Source: Pseudoroseomonas cervicalis (GTDB taxonomy: Bacteria > Pseudomonadota > Alphaproteobacteria > Acetobacterales > Acetobacteraceae). From it: 64,000 bases of DNA. A model generated the notes under the pieces. That model was not told the DNA's origin. It did no database searches and saw nothing but the letters and a program-made list of their open reading frames with translations. Positions 59,079 to 64,000 of this stretch are shown in pieces (the first letter of the stretch is position 1; each line of letters starts with the position of its first letter). Made by a program: the position numbers and the translations under genes. Location of the stretch: NCBI RefSeq assembly GCF_030818485.1, contig NZ_JAUTAJ010000004.1, forward strand, positions 2,025,001 through 2,089,000, read 5' to 3'.

Positions 59079-60311
59079 ATGAGCGAGCAGCCCGGCATGG
59101 GCCATCCCGCAGAGCCAGGGGCGGAGGGGCGCCCGGACGATCCCGGCCAGCACCCCGCGCCCTCGCGACGCCATCTGCTGCTGGGCGGGCTCGGCCTGCT
59201 CGGCTTCGCCCTGCCCGCCGCCGCCGAGGCCGCCATCACCGCCGCCCGGCTGGACCGCCATGAGGGCGGCGCCCGCCTGTCGCTGGAGGCCGACAGCGCC
59301 ACGCGCTGGCGCCTCTCCGCCACCACCCGCCCGGCCCGGCTGGTCCTGGCGCTGCCCGGCAGCGCCTGGCGCGGCCCGGCCCGGCTCGCTGGCGTCGGCC
59401 CGGTGCGCGCCGCGCGCTGGGACGCGCCGAATCGCCGCCTGCTGATCGACCTGGCCGGCCCCGTCTCGGTGCGCCGCGCGGCGGTGGAAGGCGGCCGGCT
59501 GCTGGTGGAGATCGGTCCCGGCACCCAGCCCGGCTTCGCCCGGCTGGCCCGCGGCGCCATCGGCGAGGGCCGCTTCGGCAGCGGCGCCGCCACCGCCGCC
59601 GCCCCCGCGCGCAACCTGCCGCTGATCGTCCTCGACCCCGGCCATGGCGGCAAGGATCCCGGCACCATCGGCGTCGCCGGCACCTATGAGAAGCGCATCA
59701 CCCTGGCCGCGGCGCTGGAGCTGAAGCGCCAGCTGGAGGCCGGCGGCCGCTGCCGCGTGGCCCTCACCCGCTCGCGCGACGTCTTCATCCCGCTCGATGG
59801 CCGCGTCGACTTCGCCCGCCGGCGCGAGGCGGCGCTGTTCATCTCGCTGCACGCCGATTCCGCCCCCGGGGCGCGCGGCGCCAGCGTCTACACCCTGGGC
59901 GACCGCGCCTCCGACGCCCTGGCCGGCCGGCTGGCGCAGAGCCAGAACCGGGCGGATGCCGCCGGCGGCCTGCGCATCCCCGACGTCTCGCCCGAGGTGC
60001 AGCGCATCCTCTTCTCCCTGGTGCGGCAGGAAACCCGCGTCGGCTCGGCCCGCATGGCGCGCTTCGTGGTCGACTCCCTCGACCGCAACGTCACCCTGCT
60101 GCCCAACACCCACCGCCAGGCCTCCTTCGCCGTGCTGAAGGCGCCGGATGTGCCCAGCGTGCTGGTCGAGATGGGCTTCCTCTCCGACCGGCGCGACGAG
60201 GCGGCGCTGAACCGCCCCGCCCACCGCACGCTGATCGCCCGCTGCCTGACCCAGGCCATCCATGGCTGGGTGGCGCAGCACCACACCAGCGTGCTGGGAC
60301 GGACCGGGTAA
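59079..60311 (+). CDS. amiC: N-acetylmuramoyl-L-alanine amidase, Tat-exported (AmiC-type)
   Basis: This 410-residue periplasmic zinc amidase removes peptides from glycan strands during daughter-cell separation. A twin-arginine signal (SRRHLLLGGLGLLGFALP) is followed by an AMIN-like beta domain (about residues 55-150) and Amidase_3. Zinc and catalytic residues are His in VLDPGHGGKDPG (about 189), Glu in GTYEKRITL (about 204), His in FISLHADSAPG (about 258) and Glu in VLVEMGFLS (about 364). The ATG at 59079 follows GAGGGGGAGA. Chain-separation amidases are often Tat substrates, which fits. Confidence 0.92.
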   Translation: MSEQPGMGHPAEPGAEGRPDDPGQHPAPSRRHLLLGGLGLLGFALPAAAEAAITAARLDRHEGGARLSLEADSATRWRLSATTRPARLVLALPGSAWRGPARLAGVGPVRAARWDAPNRRLLIDLAGPVSVRRAAVEGGRLLVEIGPGTQPGFARLARGAIGEGRFGSGAATAAAPARNLPLIVLDPGHGGKDPGTIGVAGTYEKRITLAAALELKRQLEAGGRCRVALTRSRDVFIPLDGRVDFARRREAALFISLHADSAPGARGASVYTLGDRASDALAGRLAQSQNRADAAGGLRIPDVSPEVQRILFSLVRQETRVGSARMARFVVDSLDRNVTLLPNTHRQASFAVLKAPDVPSVLVEMGFLSDRRDEAALNRPAHRTLIARCLTQAIHGWVAQHHTSVLGRTG

Positions 60312-60340
60312 AGGCAAGGAAAGCAAGAAAGAGCCTGCGG

Positions 60341-60394
60341 CGCTTTTTTTCTGTCGGGCTGCCGCCGCCTGGTGGCCAGGCGGGGCGCGGCACT
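60341..60394 (+). repeat. Dispersed roughly 55-bp repeat, copy 3
   Basis: CGCTTTTTTTCTGTCGGG, CTGCCGCCGCCTGGTGG and CGGGGCGCGGCAC align with the two copies near 31 kb in the same order. It lies just after the amidase stop and upstream of a shared terminator. Confidence 0.7.
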
Positions 60395-60423
60395 CGGCAC
60401 GAAAGGCTCTGTCAGACGGGCAT

Positions 60424-60452
60424 AAAAAAGGGCGCCGTCAGGCGCCCTTTTT
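60424..60452. terminator. Bidirectional terminator between amiC and secA
   Basis: The stem AAAAAGGGCGCC/GGCGCCCTTTTT (12 bp, loop GTCA) has an A-run on one side and a T-run on the other, so it can end both convergent transcripts. It lies 20 nt from the secA stop. Confidence 0.92.
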
Positions 60453-60472
60453 CGTCGCGGGGCGCGGCGCCC

Positions 60473-63205
<2,733 letters not shown>

Positions 63206-63523
63206 GCTGTGTCGAAACTCTCCGAGGGCCGCCTGCGCCCTCCCCGTGCCCGGCCGGTGCGGTCGGGTCTCGGACCGGAAGGCGCCCTGCCCCTGGGGCC
63301 GGCCGGCCTCCGGGGCCGCCGGGGGCGGTCACAGGCTGCTTTGGTCGGAACAGATAGGCGCCACCCGTCCACGGGTCAACGAAAGGCGGAATGACAGCGT
63401 GGAAAGGCAGCGCTGCCGCTGGCGCGCATGACGCGCTGCAACCTTCAGCCGGGCCGCGCATCCCCCCACATTGTGAAGCGGATGGGCTTCCTTCATCTTG
63501 GCATGGTCCAGCCGCGAAGGCAC
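63206..63523. other. Divergent intergenic region between secA and the isomerase gene
   Basis: This 318-nt stretch contains no gene. It holds a minus-strand promoter candidate for secA at 63351-63379 and a weaker plus-strand pair for the isomerase gene (TTGTGA at 63471, 17-base spacer, CATCTT at 63494). Nothing else was recognised. Confidence 0.5.
63351..63379 (-). promoter_or_regulatory. Candidate secA promoter
   Basis: On the minus strand TTGACC (63379-63374; five of six matches) and TATCTG (63356-63351) are separated by 17 bases. It lies about 145 nt upstream of the secA start. Confidence 0.45.
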
Positions 63524-64000
63524 ATGCCCCGTATGCGTTTCCCGACCCTCACCCTCCCCGCCCTGCTCCTGGCCTCGGCCGCCACCCTGGCCCTGCCGGC
63601 GGCGGCCCAGGCGCCCGGCGCTGCCAACCCGGCCGCGCCCGCCTCCCCCGCCCCGGCCACGCCGCCGGCGGGCCAGGCGCCCGCCGGGCAGGCCCCCGCT
63701 GGCCAGGCCCCCGCTGGCCAGGCCCAGGGCGGCAATGCCCAGGGCGGCAATGCCCAGGGCAGCCAGGCCCAGCGCCCCAACCCGGTGGTCGCCCGCGTGG
63801 ACGGGACCGAGCTGCGCCGCTCCGATATCGAGCAGGCGCTGTCCCAGCTGCCGGCCGAGCTGCGCGCCGCGCCGCAGCAGATGCTCTACCCGCTGGTGCT
63901 GGACCAGCTGATCGCCCAGCAGGCGCTGGTGAACGCCGCCCGCGCCCAGGGCCTCGACAAGGAGGCGGAGGTGCAGGCCGCCATCCGCCGCGCCGAGGAG
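63524..64000 (+). CDS. SurA/PpiC-type peptidyl-prolyl isomerase, C-terminus outside window
   Basis: The first 159 codons of an exported chaperone are present. A signal peptide (RFPTLTLPALLLASAATLAL, cleavage near AAAQA) is followed by a low-complexity tract of GQAPA and GGNAQ repeats (about residues 40-85). The SurA_N-like helical domain then starts (NPVVARVDGTELRRSDIEQA, LYPLVLDQLIAQQALVNAAR). The parvulin domain would lie beyond the edge. ATGs at 63524 and 63533 are both possible; GAAGG lies just upstream. It is divergent from secA, consistent with a role in envelope-protein folding. Confidence 0.87.
   Translation, partial: MPRMRFPTLTLPALLLASAATLALPAAAQAPGAANPAAPASPAPATPPAGQAPAGQAPAGQAPAGQAQGGNAQGGNAQGSQAQRPNPVVARVDGTELRRSDIEQALSQLPAELRAAPQQMLYPLVLDQLIAQQALVNAARAQGLDKEAEVQAAIRRAEE

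Noticed and set aside
63498..63911. Plus-strand frame starting MAWSSREGTCP within the isomerase gene
   Set aside because: The alternative frame at 63524 has a signal peptide and a SurA-like domain; this one is only Pro/Arg-rich shadow sequence.

Overview
The window is chromosomal DNA from a very GC-rich (roughly 70%) alphaproteobacterium. Gene content and protein style point to a Roseomonas-like member of the Acetobacteraceae (inference; no rRNA lies in the window). Signs are the atpHAGD order, the mdh-sucCD-sucAB block with separate lpdA, sdhCDAB, DUF484-xerC, orphan Bug-type substrate-binding proteins, and a long RNase E with an acidic insert. I see no tRNA, rRNA, insertion sequence, prophage or CRISPR array.

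Layout. 1-3.9 kb: F1 ATP synthase genes (atpD runs off the left edge). 4.2-8.7 kb: priA, a transaldolase-like aldolase, DUF484 and xerC. 8.7-11.1 kb: two paralogous small lipoproteins flanking a small membrane protein, then a YbaK-type editing hydrolase. 11.2-29 kb: central energy metabolism on the minus strand: lpdA, sucB, sucA, sucD, sucC, mdh, zapE and sdhCDAB, interrupted by an AraC/GyrI-like regulator and a Bug receptor on the plus strand. 29-32 kb: asd, DUF1489 and small secreted proteins, with several strong terminators.

32.3-39.7 kb is the most unusual part: a tight six-gene minus-strand operon encoding a complex-I/hydrogenase-4-like membrane complex (HyfB-C-E-F-G-I order). The small subunit keeps its [4Fe-4S] cysteines. 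The large subunit lacks both Ni-binding cysteine motifs. By alignment from memory, the four membrane subunits lack most of the charged intramembrane residues expected for ion pumping. One subunit carries a C-terminal tandem octapeptide repeat.

39.7-48.9 kb: an aldo/keto reductase, an IalB-like secreted protein, a Tat-exported glucose-fructose oxidoreductase homologue, an aminotransferase, a gamma-glutamyltransferase-like lipoprotein, a ScsC/DsbA-like thioredoxin, a CDF-like protein without metal ligands, and an M14-type deacylase. 49-53 kb: a plus-strand catabolic cluster (RraA-like, Ldh2-type dehydrogenase, Bug receptor, hydroxyisobutyrate-dehydrogenase-like) that looks built for an unidentified hydroxy- or dicarboxylic acid. 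53-64 kb: CinA-like protein, GNAT-Nudix fusion, rne with a long leader, a Tat-exported cell-wall amidase, secA, and the start of a SurA-like peptidyl-prolyl isomerase.

Two families of dispersed intergenic repeats occur. One is a two-hairpin element with compensatory changes (7.1 and 50.9 kb). The other is a roughly 55-bp element in three copies (two inverted at 31 kb, one at 60.4 kb). All family assignments come from reading the translated sequence; no database search was run.
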